DNA of 64,000 nt from Tropicibacter alexandrii (GTDB lineage Bacteria > Pseudomonadota > Alphaproteobacteria > Rhodobacterales > Rhodobacteraceae), in NCBI RefSeq assembly GCF_003667315.2, contig NZ_RCTZ02000018.1, positions 1 to 64,000 of the forward strand, given 5' to 3'. Each line of letters starts with the position of its first letter. The first letter of the stretch is position 1. Below the pieces are notes generated by a model. The model searched no databases. It had not been told where the DNA came from and worked only from the letters and a program-made list of their open reading frames with translations. The translations under genes and the position numbers were made by a program. Shown in pieces: positions 17,501 through 25,633 of this stretch.

Positions 17501-18826
17501 ATGGGTCGGAACGGCTCGAAATCTCCGGTTTTCGCACACACAATTGAAATGAACACTCATCACACGGTGTATCGCATGCCGCGGACTGAAGAATGGCATG
17601 TCCGCCAACGTTTGCCAGACGCTCTGAAGACATGGCTTCAACCTAAAATCAATGATTTGATTGAGATCTTCGGGGCCGCTGGACTGGAGTTTGACGAATT
17701 TGTAACCTTGACCTGGCCCGATGACGATGACGGCGCCGATCTAAGCCTAGATCTCTCCTCGGCCACCGATGATCGGATCCGGGCTCTCGGCATCGGGATT
17801 TGCAGTTCATATGCGCAGTTCGAGGCCGATGTGGTGAAGTTTTTCACCGAGGAAACTGTGAACCGCCGTCGCTGCACCTCGATCATTGAACAAGCCATGA
17901 CAGACGCGCTGCGGCTGCCCAAGAACCAGTTGAATGCCCTGAAAGCTAAAATCCTCGAAACGGTCCACGCAGAAGTGGCCCCGGACCAAATCGCCAAGGT
18001 CGCGTCAAGCCGACATCGCCATGATTGGGTCGATCAGCTCGAAGGCGGTGAGGGTCCGCTTGTATTGGCTGGGCCTCGAACTGCGCATGACATCGACGTC
18101 ATGATCGCCGACGTTTATGCACGGGCGCCCTGGATGGATGCTCAACTGGAGCGCATCTGGCATTTGGCAAAGGCCCACGTCGGCGAGGGTCTGGGATTTC
18201 CCCCGATCCTACTGCATGGCCCCGGTGGAACCGGTAAATCGATGCTCGCAAGCCTGATCTCCGACGCCGCTGGCGTTCCCTCGCACGAGATGGATGGTTC
18301 GGCAGGCTCCGCGGCATTTCGCGTCGCGGGGCTCGAAGCCGGCTGGTCCAGTAGCCGGATCGGGGAACCGCTTAGGTTCATTGCAGAGCAGCGCTGTGCA
18401 AATCCGTTGATGATCATCAACGAGCTCGACAAGGCCGCAGGCGGCGCTCAAAGCAGCAACGGCACAGCCACGAGCCTGATCCACGCGCTGCTGCCCCTGC
18501 TTGACCCCCATTCGGCGACCAGCTGGCGCTGCCCCGCCAGCGGCCTTGTATGCGACATGTCACGGCTGAATTGGATCTTTACTGCAAACGAACTGGATCA
18601 GCTGTCCCAACCGTTTCTCAGCCGACTTGAGGTCATCCAAGTGCCTGCAATGACCAAGGCCCAGTATCTCAAAGCGCTGGATGTACTGTGCCCTGACGAC
18701 GAACTGATGCAGGATTTTGCTCGCCGGTTCATCGAGGAAAATTGGCAGCATCCACGATTCTCGTTGCGGCTTCTGGCACGGGCGATTAATCGTCTCTCCG
18801 CCAAAGATCAGTCAAATTTACAGTGA
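17501..18826 (+). CDS. AAA+ ATPase (Lon/ClpX-like central domain)
   Basis: A 441-aa protein. The first 220 residues are an unrecognised helical region. The AAA+ module then has Walker A GPGGTGKS, Walker B LMIINELDK (Glu replaced by Asn-Glu spacing, still acidic), sensor-1 WIFTAN, and an arginine finger in FLSRLEVI. The layout resembles the ATPase module of Lon, but no protease domain follows; it may work as a stand-alone motor with another island protein. The ATG at 17501 has GGAA about 10 nt upstream. The last 9 bases overlap the recombinase gene tail to tail. Confidence 0.8.
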   Translation: MGRNGSKSPVFAHTIEMNTHHTVYRMPRTEEWHVRQRLPDALKTWLQPKINDLIEIFGAAGLEFDEFVTLTWPDDDDGADLSLDLSSATDDRIRALGIGICSSYAQFEADVVKFFTEETVNRRRCTSIIEQAMTDALRLPKNQLNALKAKILETVHAEVAPDQIAKVASSRHRHDWVDQLEGGEGPLVLAGPRTAHDIDVMIADVYARAPWMDAQLERIWHLAKAHVGEGLGFPPILLHGPGGTGKSMLASLISDAAGVPSHEMDGSAGSAAFRVAGLEAGWSSSRIGEPLRFIAEQRCANPLMIINELDKAAGGAQSSNGTATSLIHALLPLLDPHSATSWRCPASGLVCDMSRLNWIFTANELDQLSQPFLSRLEVIQVPAMTKAQYLKALDVLCPDDELMQDFARRFIEENWQHPRFSLRLLARAINRLSAKDQSNLQ

Positions 18827-20752
18827 AACATCTGGCCCAAGCCAATGTGCCGACGGAACAGACTGGACTGCCGGATTCAGTCTGATGAGCATCTGGTCGC
18901 GGAATTGCACTTTGTCAAAGTACGTCCCATCGGTTTCGTCAGGGTGCTTGTGCCCAACGATATCTTGGACGATATCCTTCGGTATACTTGCCTCAGTGCG
19001 CAGCAAGGTGATGAACCTATGGCGAAACGAATGGAAAACCTTGCCGACTAAGTCCGGACCTAATTGCTCGTCAAGCACCCGCTTCCAGGCTTTGTAGAAC
19101 ACCCCACCGAAAGACCCACCCGGCGCTGGCTTCAAGTCCGGAAACAGGTCCTTCTCTCCTTTGGAGCGCAAGCCTTCGACGTATTCGAAAAAGCCCAGCT
19201 TGACCAATGCCATATGGATTGGAACCACCCTCTTGGAAGACTTGTTCTTCAGCCTACGATTCTGATTCGGTCGTACATCGAAATGCGGAATAGCGTGATC
19301 GGTGACGACGTCTTCCAGACGCATGCCGGCAATTTCTTCTCGCCGCATGCCGGTCAAGTCTGCGATGATCGGCATCCAGTATAGGCCGAACCTCTCGAAA
19401 CGGCAGCCGTCCTGATCTCGTTCGGGACAATGTCCGTTGCGCCACACGGGGTGCTGGCTAAGCCCTTCCACATCCTCTTTGGTGAAAGCGAGGCGGACAT
19501 TGGCCTCTCCTTCGTCAACTTTTGCGTAAAGATCTTCGAAGAACAACGTTGCTACAGGCACGATGCCATGCTTTACGCGTGCAAACTTAAGGAAGCTTTT
19601 AACGATCCCCCAATTTCTGTTCTTGGTTCGCCAAGACAATCCGACCTCCTCTTCTGGAAGATCTTCGCCCCGCTCGACCAGTTCATGCACCGTGCGCTGA
19701 CGGTCTTCCGGACTCTTGCCATGCTCTATTGGGATAGTGTCCATAATCTCGTCATATTTCGCGAGATCTGTTTGGGTGAGATCAAGCAGATTCCGCGAAG
19801 AAATCGCTTGGAGGAAATGCCGAAGCACAGAACGTCGCTGGCGCACATCTTTCGCAATCTTGTTCCTCTCGGCTTCAGATCGGACTTGCTTGTCCAAGGC
19901 GTTCAGGTGCTCCTTGACAAGACCGGCGATGTCATCCTTCCGCTCCTCCTTCTGCGCTTCCCTAGGAGCGTCCTCGGACTTGCCCACGTCAAACGCATTG
20001 GCGATAGGAACCTCGGCATCAGCTACAACGTCGGGAACTGGAGCCGGCACCGCGCTGGTTGTCGCCTGCTGCGTCATCCAGCCCGAGACACACGCCTCTT
20101 CGTTAAGGGCCAAAAAGGGACCAGTCGTCTTGCGCCGGTCGGTTTCCTCGAGAGCGATGGCCTGGGCCTGAAGACGTAGTGACTTGGCCGCACGCAGATC
20201 ATGGGCGGACAGGTCATCACGAAGGAAAACTGCCGATGCTACGGCACGGGTCTTGAGTTCGAAGTCTTCCGTATCCAATTCCCGGACAAGGATCTCGATC
20301 TCCCGACACACCTGCAACAGGTGGCCTTCCGTGAACCCTTCGTTCATGAGCTCTTGGCGGTCTTCGTCCAAAAGACAGGCACCGGAGCGGCGGCTGGCAA
20401 CGATGCGCAAAGCGACCGACCGGCACCTCTCATTGAAGTACCTGGTGCGCCACTGATCCGGTGACGTCGCGTCGGGCTCAAGGAAACGGTCCTCCTCAAT
20501 CTGCCGCAAGGCACTGGCCACCTCGGCCGAGAGGAACCGCTGAGCCTCCGCGATGGAGATGCGCTCGTTTTTCACCCACGGTAAGAATGCCACGAACTTC
20601 TCATTTACAAGCGCTGCAAGACGATTTGCTGAAAAAAAGTTGTTCGTCCGCAGACTCACCTGCAAATATCTGTTTTCGCCCAATGATTTCGGCAGGCGGC
20701 GGCGCCAGACGTAGATCGCGCCCCTTCGGTGTACATGGTTCAAGCCGTGCAT
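18818..20752 (-). CDS. int: tyrosine recombinase / island integrase
   Basis: A 644-aa site-specific recombinase, large for the family because of a long N-terminal region. The catalytic half has the first Arg in LTGMRREEIAGMR (about residue 469), the HxxR box HSFRHRF (about 580), GHKHPDETDG, and a nucleophile Tyr in GTYFDK (about 610). A SAM-like core-binding domain precedes it. The start MHGLNHVHRRGAIYV is chosen because AAGGA precedes it; longer frames are open. It lies next to the tRNA-Gln gene that carries the attachment site, so it is the enzyme that inserted the island. Confidence 0.9.
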   Translation of the reverse strand: MHGLNHVHRRGAIYVWRRRLPKSLGENRYLQVSLRTNNFFSANRLAALVNEKFVAFLPWVKNERISIAEAQRFLSAEVASALRQIEEDRFLEPDATSPDQWRTRYFNERCRSVALRIVASRRSGACLLDEDRQELMNEGFTEGHLLQVCREIEILVRELDTEDFELKTRAVASAVFLRDDLSAHDLRAAKSLRLQAQAIALEETDRRKTTGPFLALNEEACVSGWMTQQATTSAVPAPVPDVVADAEVPIANAFDVGKSEDAPREAQKEERKDDIAGLVKEHLNALDKQVRSEAERNKIAKDVRQRRSVLRHFLQAISSRNLLDLTQTDLAKYDEIMDTIPIEHGKSPEDRQRTVHELVERGEDLPEEEVGLSWRTKNRNWGIVKSFLKFARVKHGIVPVATLFFEDLYAKVDEGEANVRLAFTKEDVEGLSQHPVWRNGHCPERDQDGCRFERFGLYWMPIIADLTGMRREEIAGMRLEDVVTDHAIPHFDVRPNQNRRLKNKSSKRVVPIHMALVKLGFFEYVEGLRSKGEKDLFPDLKPAPGGSFGGVFYKAWKRVLDEQLGPDLVGKVFHSFRHRFITLLRTEASIPKDIVQDIVGHKHPDETDGTYFDKVQFRDQMLIRLNPAVQSVPSAHWLGPDVSL

Positions 20753-20896
20753 CGGTCCTTCTCCCCGTTCGGGAGATGCGGACGCCATCCTGACGGTCAG
20801 TATCACACCCCTGTTGCGCACCCATGTGATGCACTGGGGAAACGGCATTTCGGCGTGTGCCCGAAATCCTCGCAATATCGACCCTTGAAGGAAAAC

Positions 20897-20914
20897 TGGC
20901 TGGGGTGGTAGGAT
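20897..20914. repeat. island attachment site (right), within the tRNA-Gln 3' end
   Basis: This is the second copy of the 18-bp repeat found at 1354-1371. It covers the 3' acceptor strand, discriminator and CCA of tRNA-Gln on the minus strand, so the tRNA stays intact after integration. Confidence 0.85.
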
Positions 20915-20971
20915 TCGAACCTACGGTACGCGGTACCAAAAACCGTTGCCTTACCACTTGGCTACACCCCA
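20897..20971 (-). tRNA. tRNA-Gln (anticodon TTG)
   Basis: The 75-nt minus-strand gene reads TGGGGTG for the 5' acceptor arm, GCCAAGTGGTAAGGC for the D arm, an anticodon loop TTTTGGT with anticodon TTG, GGTTCGAATCC for the T arm, CACCCCA for the 3' acceptor arm, G as discriminator and an encoded CCA. All stems pair. It is the integration site of the island at 1354-20914. Confidence 0.95.
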
Positions 20972-21032
20972 ACCGTGGCGCGGGTATTACGACTTAGATT
21001 CGACGGGTGCAAGCCCCCAGATACAGATTTTT

Positions 21033-22028
21033 TCATAAACCCGCATTCAATCGCGCACCGCCCGGATTGGCCTGCTCATAGAAGCGGAATTGAGCGCGGC
21101 CTGCGCGCTTGGCCGCGTAAAGCGCTTCGTCGGCATGCTGGATCAACAGCACCGGATCGGCCGTGTCACCGTCCGACATCGCGACCCCGATGCTTGCCGA
21201 CACCCGGCATTCGCGCCCTTCGAAGACTACCGGCTTCTCAATGCGCTCGATCAGGCGCATGGCCAGATCGGCCAGCCGCCGCCGCGAGACGAGATTCGGG
21301 AAGATGATAACAAATTCGTCGCCACCAATGCGCGCGACCGTGTCCTCGCCGCGGGTTTCCTCCAACATGACGCGGCCTGTCTGGCGCAGCACGTGATCCC
21401 CTGCGGCGTGCCCCATCGAGTCGTTGACCTGCTTGAAGAAATCCAAGTCGATATGCATGACCGAAAATCGCTGCCCGCTGCGCACCTGCCGCTCCAACGC
21501 GGCATCCATGGCCCGCCGATTGCGCAGGCCGGTCAGGGTATCGGTGTACGCACGCTCCTCGGCGGCAACCATGGCACCTTGCAACCGGGTATTGAGGCTG
21601 CGCCACGATTCCATGGCGGCGGACTTCGCTTCCACAAGGTAGAGCATCTCGATCGCCAGATCCGTCGGGGCGAAATCCGTGCTGGTCAACGCGTAGTCGC
21701 GCACCGCATCCACCATCTTGATCCCGAAGGACAGGTTGACGATCGCGCCCTTCTGCCCGTCGGCCACCAGAATCCCCTTGAGCGGCGTGCGCACGCCTCC
21801 GCGCAAGCGGATATGCAACTTGCGCCCCTCCGCCTGCAACAGGCCCGACATGCCGGTGATGGCCCGCGGCCGGTAAACTTCGAACACGTCAAGGAAAAAT
21901 GACCCCTCGAGCCGCGCCTCGCTCAACTTGTGCAAGGTCGGACCAGCTTGGCGAATGCGCCCCTCATGGTCGAGCACGGCATGCATCGGCAACAGGTTAT
22001 GGAGCATCTCCTCGGGAAACTGGCTCAT
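21033..22028 (-). CDS. H-NOX-associated diguanylate cyclase
   Basis: A 331-aa protein. Residues 1-125 look like the H-NOX-associated (HNOBA/PAS-like) sensor partner domain; a short helical linker (YLVEAKSAAMESWRSLNTRL) leads to a GGDEF domain with RIGGDEFVIIF intact. It would make cyclic di-GMP from two GTP. Its ATG overlaps the H-NOX stop (ATGA), so sensor and enzyme are co-translated; H-NOX partners in other bacteria control such enzymes in response to nitric oxide. No RxxD inhibitory site is seen at the usual place before GGDEF. Confidence 0.9.
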   Translation of the reverse strand: MSQFPEEMLHNLLPMHAVLDHEGRIRQAGPTLHKLSEARLEGSFFLDVFEVYRPRAITGMSGLLQAEGRKLHIRLRGGVRTPLKGILVADGQKGAIVNLSFGIKMVDAVRDYALTSTDFAPTDLAIEMLYLVEAKSAAMESWRSLNTRLQGAMVAAEERAYTDTLTGLRNRRAMDAALERQVRSGQRFSVMHIDLDFFKQVNDSMGHAAGDHVLRQTGRVMLEETRGEDTVARIGGDEFVIIFPNLVSRRRLADLAMRLIERIEKPVVFEGRECRVSASIGVAMSDGDTADPVLLIQHADEALYAAKRAGRAQFRFYEQANPGGARLNAGL

Positions 22029-22627
22029 GCCCCCTCCCCGCTGCGGGCACTGGCCGCCAGTTCGAAGTCCCGTCCCTCGCTATAGGCGGTTTCCACCACC
22101 TGAATGTCGATCAAATGTGTGCCGCGCAGACCGCTGCTGTAATCCAGCAGTGCCAGCGCCCCGTAATCATCCGCCATCGACCGCAGCAACCCCACCATCA
22201 CATGTGCAAAGCCCGGCAAACCCCGGGCGACCTTCAACTGGAACTGGCCGCCTGAACTGTCGCGCAACTCGAGGTCCGGCAGTTCCAGATCCGCGACGAC
22301 CAACCGCGCCCTGTCCGGAAGATCGTCGAGCGAGTGCAGGAATTCGATGAAATCGACGCCGCCAAACCGCAACAACCGCCGCAAGCCCTCGGAATTGGGG
22401 TGCGAGACGAGGTAGGTGCCACAATCCTCCAGAAACGCCTCGGAGGGTTTGGACAGGATGATCTCCGCGCCGTTCAGAACGTTGAAATAGATCTGTTCGT
22501 CATAATTGAGCATGGCCTCGAAGTCGTGCGGATCGAGCCGGGATTCGTCGGCGATCCGCGTCCACGCGTCCAACCCGTAGGTATCCTGTACGTAGACCTG
22601 CAAGGTTCGCAGTATCAGCCCATGCAT
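22025..22627 (-). CDS. H-NOX heme nitric oxide sensor
   Basis: A 200-aa heme-binding sensor beginning MHGLILRTLQVYVQDTYG, the usual H-NOX start. The central region (TYLVSHPNSEGLRRLLRFGG then FIEFLHSLDDL) holds the likely proximal histidine. The C-terminal part has DYSSGLRGTHLIDI at the place of the heme-propionate-binding YxSxR motif, here with one extra residue (YSSGLR). GAAGGTGA precedes the ATG at 22627. It would bind NO and control the coupled diguanylate cyclase, affecting motility or biofilm formation. Confidence 0.88.
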   Translation of the reverse strand: MHGLILRTLQVYVQDTYGLDAWTRIADESRLDPHDFEAMLNYDEQIYFNVLNGAEIILSKPSEAFLEDCGTYLVSHPNSEGLRRLLRFGGVDFIEFLHSLDDLPDRARLVVADLELPDLELRDSSGGQFQLKVARGLPGFAHVMVGLLRSMADDYGALALLDYSSGLRGTHLIDIQVVETAYSEGRDFELAASARSGEGA

Positions 22628-22762
22628 GCGACTCACCTTCCTTCTTCGGAAAGGACTGTGCCCCACGGACGCTTAATTTTCGGGTAAAGCTTTCAATTGT
22701 GCGGAAATAGAGGAGCGGTCCGGTCAAGCCTGCGGTGGGTCCGACAGGCGGGACAGCCCGTA

Positions 22763-22783
22763 GGCCGGGGTCGTGCCCCGGCC
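22763..22783. other. GC-rich hairpin after mttB
   Basis: GGCCGGGG (22763-22770), loop TCGTG and CCCCGGCC (22776-22783) form a perfect 8-bp stem just past the end of the mttB-family gene. No T-run follows on the minus strand, so it is only a possible transcript end. Confidence 0.4.
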
Positions 22784-22788
22784 CCGCC

Positions 22789-24354
22789 TCAGAAATCGGT
22801 GGGTGCGCCCCCCTCTTCCTTGCGTTTGGCCACAAAGGCCTCCAATTCCTCGCGGATACCCTCGTCCAGGGCGGGCGCCTCGAACGTGTCGATGATCGCC
22901 TTGAACCGCGCATGGGCGCGCTCGGCGGTCCAGACGCCGCCGGCGATTTCCCAACCCTCGTAGTTCTTCCAGTCGCTCAGGAACGGCTGGTAGAATGCCG
23001 TCTCGTATCGGTCCTGCGTGTGCTGCACGCCAAAGAAATGACCGTGCGGACCAACCTCGGCAATCGTGTCCACCGCCAGCGCCGCGTCCGAGACATCCCA
23101 GATTTCCGGCTCCATGTAGCGTTGCAACTGCTGGATCACCTCGCAATCCATGACGAATTTCTCGGGGCTCGCGATAAGCCCGCCCTCCAGCCAGCCCGCC
23201 GCATGGTAAACCATGTTGGTGCCCGACTGGATCGCCGCCCACAGGCTGTGCTCGGTCTCCCACATCGCCTGCCCGTCCGGCACATTGGCCGCACACACGC
23301 CCGAGGACCGCATCGGCAAGCCGTAGAACCGCGCCAATTGGCCCGTCATTTGCGTCGCGCGCATGTATTCCGGCGTGCCAAAGGCCGGTGCGCCGGTCTT
23401 CATATCCACGTTCGAGGTGAAGGTCCCGATCACGCAGGGCGTCCCCGGTCGCACCAATTGCGCCAGCACCACCGCCGCCAGCCCCTCGGCGATGGACTGC
23501 ACCACTGCGCCCGCCATCGTCACCGGTGCCATCGCGCCCGCCAGCGTGAAGGGCGTCACGATACAGACCTGCCCGCGCCGCGCATGGCGCATCCAGCCGT
23601 CCAGCATCGGCCAGTCGTGCTTCAAGGGCGAAGTCGAGTTGATGTTGGTATACATGCGCGGCGTCGCCTCGAACGCGTCATGGCTGAGCCCGCCTGCGAT
23701 GCGCACCATCTCCATCACGTCCTCGACCCGCTCCGGGCCCAGCGAATAGGCATGCACGACCTTGTCGCACAGCGTCAGCTTGTCATAGAGCACGTCCAGA
23801 TGGCGCACGGACGGGTGAATATCCACCGGCTCCACCGGGTATCCTCCGGCGAAATGGATGCAGTTGAAATACTGCGTCAGCTTGAGCAGGTTGCGACACT
23901 GCTCCCGCGTGCCTGAGACCTTGCGCCCGATCTCCATGTCCCAGTAATTCGGCGGCGAGGAGACATTGCCAAACAGGATCGTGTTGCCGCCGATGGTCAG
24001 GGTCCGGTCAGGGTTGCGCGGCGTCAGGGTGAATTCCGACGGCGCAAGTGCCACCAACTCCATGACCATGTCGCGGTCCATGCGCACGTTCTCGCCCTCG
24101 ACGCGGCACCCCGCCTTGCGCAGGATCTCGACCGCATCGGGATGGAGGAACTCGATCCCCACCTCCTCCAGCACCCGCATCGCGGCATTGTGCATCCGCG
24201 CGACGCCCTCGGCGTCCAAAGGTTCGGTCGGTCGGTCCATGTTCACCGGCAACCGCCATGGCATCTGTTCGATCGCGGGTCCGGTCCGGCGGGTGTTGCC
24301 CGAACGGCCCCCATGGCGGCGGCGGCGGGACTGGGTCAGGGAATCGTCGGGCAT
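22789..24354 (-). CDS. MttB-family corrinoid methyltransferase, non-pyrrolysine type
   Basis: A 521-aa member of the trimethylamine methyltransferase family. The barrel shows RVLEEVGIEFLHPDAVEIL near the start, TLTIGGNTILFG, and GAMAPVTMAGAVVQ in the middle. There is no in-frame amber codon, so it is not a pyrrolysine enzyme; such members act on quaternary amines such as glycine betaine, passing a methyl group to a corrinoid protein. AGGAGG precedes the ATG. No corrinoid protein gene lies beside it in this window, so the substrate cannot be fixed. Confidence 0.88.
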   Translation of the reverse strand: MPDDSLTQSRRRRHGGRSGNTRRTGPAIEQMPWRLPVNMDRPTEPLDAEGVARMHNAAMRVLEEVGIEFLHPDAVEILRKAGCRVEGENVRMDRDMVMELVALAPSEFTLTPRNPDRTLTIGGNTILFGNVSSPPNYWDMEIGRKVSGTREQCRNLLKLTQYFNCIHFAGGYPVEPVDIHPSVRHLDVLYDKLTLCDKVVHAYSLGPERVEDVMEMVRIAGGLSHDAFEATPRMYTNINSTSPLKHDWPMLDGWMRHARRGQVCIVTPFTLAGAMAPVTMAGAVVQSIAEGLAAVVLAQLVRPGTPCVIGTFTSNVDMKTGAPAFGTPEYMRATQMTGQLARFYGLPMRSSGVCAANVPDGQAMWETEHSLWAAIQSGTNMVYHAAGWLEGGLIASPEKFVMDCEVIQQLQRYMEPEIWDVSDAALAVDTIAEVGPHGHFFGVQHTQDRYETAFYQPFLSDWKNYEGWEIAGGVWTAERAHARFKAIIDTFEAPALDEGIREELEAFVAKRKEEGGAPTDF

Positions 24355-24546
24355 GAAAGCCTCCTCAACAGCTTTTCCCTACCCTGACGCCGCCCGCAGC
24401 CCGTCTTCCTGTCGGTCCGCGACGGATTCCGTCGCTTTCAAACAACGCACTGCCCGCCGCGATGCCGCTCCCGCGCCACGAGCGCCCACCCGAGGCAACG
24501 ACCAAAGGGAGGCCGCCGAGACAACCTGTGCGCGTCAGCGCCCCTT

Positions 24547-25248
24547 TTAACAGCTTTCCGCCAGCCAAGCGGGCAAATGGCCGATATCGGGCAGGATCAC
24601 GTCGGCAAGCCCGTGCAGTTCCTCGGCACCGGCCATGCCGGTCAGCACACCCACCGTGGCCATCCCCGCCGCGCGCCCCGCATGCAGGTCATGCGTGCTG
24701 TCCCCCACCATCACCACGCGCTCCGGCTCCAGCCCCAGCGCCTCGGCAAACGCCAAAAGCGGCCCCGGCAGCGGCTTTGCCCCGAAGCCACTGTCCGCTC
24801 CGGCCACGAAATCGAACATGCCCAGCACACCGACCCGGCCCAGTTGCGCGCGCGCCGACTGCTCGGAATCGTTGGTCATGACTCCCAGTGCCAGATCCTG
24901 CGCCGCCAGCATCGCCAGAAACGGCGCAAGAGGCACAGCCTCTGCCAGCGGGGCGGATGCCGCGGACGTAACAAGGTACAGTTCGATTTCGCCCGCGCTT
25001 CGGCCCGGCAATTCGTCTGCGAGCAAGGCGGCGATCTGCGCATTCGTGCCGGCGATCACCGGGCTGTCCGGGGCGAACCGTCCCGCGCCCAGATCAAAGC
25101 CGATCGCCGCACCCAACCGTGCGGCCAGTGCCCCATCCCCCCGCGACAGCTGCGCCAGCACCTCTTGCGCCCAGACCTCCCAAGTCGGTCCGAAGGCAAA
25201 CAGGGTGCCGTCCTTGTCGAACACAAGCCCGTCGAATCTGCGCGTCAT
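24547..25248 (-). CDS. HAD-superfamily phosphatase (phosphoglycolate phosphatase-like)
   Basis: A 233-aa hydrolase. Motif I is FDKDGTLF near residue 10, where the first Asp would form the phospho-aspartate; motif II is GVMTNDSE; the lysine of motif III lies in GFGAKPLPGP; motif IV is MVGDSTHDLHAGRAAG. The cap is of the alpha-helical type. The ATG at 25248 is chosen because it overlaps the DUF3572 stop (ATGA). Substrate is not fixed by sequence. Confidence 0.85.
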   Translation of the reverse strand: MTRRFDGLVFDKDGTLFAFGPTWEVWAQEVLAQLSRGDGALAARLGAAIGFDLGAGRFAPDSPVIAGTNAQIAALLADELPGRSAGEIELYLVTSAASAPLAEAVPLAPFLAMLAAQDLALGVMTNDSEQSARAQLGRVGVLGMFDFVAGADSGFGAKPLPGPLLAFAEALGLEPERVVMVGDSTHDLHAGRAAGMATVGVLTGMAGAEELHGLADVILPDIGHLPAWLAESC

Positions 25249-25529
25249 GTCCAATGCACCTGCCCGCCGCCGGGCAGCGCCTGACGCGCCATCATGACCA
25301 TGTCATATCCCAGACCTTGTGCGTCGCAAAACGCCACAACCCAAGCGTCATCCATCATCAGGAAATCCAGCACCGATCCCTGAAAATCCGGGTCGCTGAC
25401 GGATGCGCGAAAATCCGCTTCCGACGCGCCAGTCGCCCCGGTAAACACCTGAAAAAGCTCGTCATTCGCCGCCAACCAAGCAACGGCCTGTATCCCGATC
25501 GTTTCAGCACGATCCTGTGAAATTGTCAT
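25245..25529 (-). CDS. DUF3572 family protein
   Basis: A 94-aa alphaproteobacterial protein, MTISQDRAETIGIQAVAWLA through DFLMMDDAWVVAFCDAQGLGYD, matching the conserved DUF3572 pattern. It is soluble and helical; its function is not known. It is coupled by ATGA overlap to the HAD phosphatase. The start at 25529 is taken because the longer frame adds a non-conserved leader. Confidence 0.8.
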   Translation of the reverse strand: MTISQDRAETIGIQAVAWLAANDELFQVFTGATGASEADFRASVSDPDFQGSVLDFLMMDDAWVVAFCDAQGLGYDMVMMARQALPGGGQVHWT

Positions 25530-25633
25530 TCTGCCACAATCCCGAAAGGGTTTCTTAACCAATCTTCATCAAATCTGAGACCCAGACGAAGTGCAAGCAC
25601 CCGACATGGTGCTGCCAGCGGGGTTAAAACACG

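Larger units (their letters stand above)
1354..20914. mobile_element. tRNA-Gln integrative genomic island carrying defence genes
   Basis: The element is bounded by the 18-bp direct repeat and encodes its own tyrosine recombinase next to the intact tRNA. Cargo is an interrupted type I restriction-modification operon and several unknown cassettes. No conjugation, replication or capsid genes are seen, so it looks like a non-conjugative, perhaps mobilisable, genomic island. Boundaries are supported by the repeats; excision is not demonstrated by the sequence. Confidence 0.8.
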
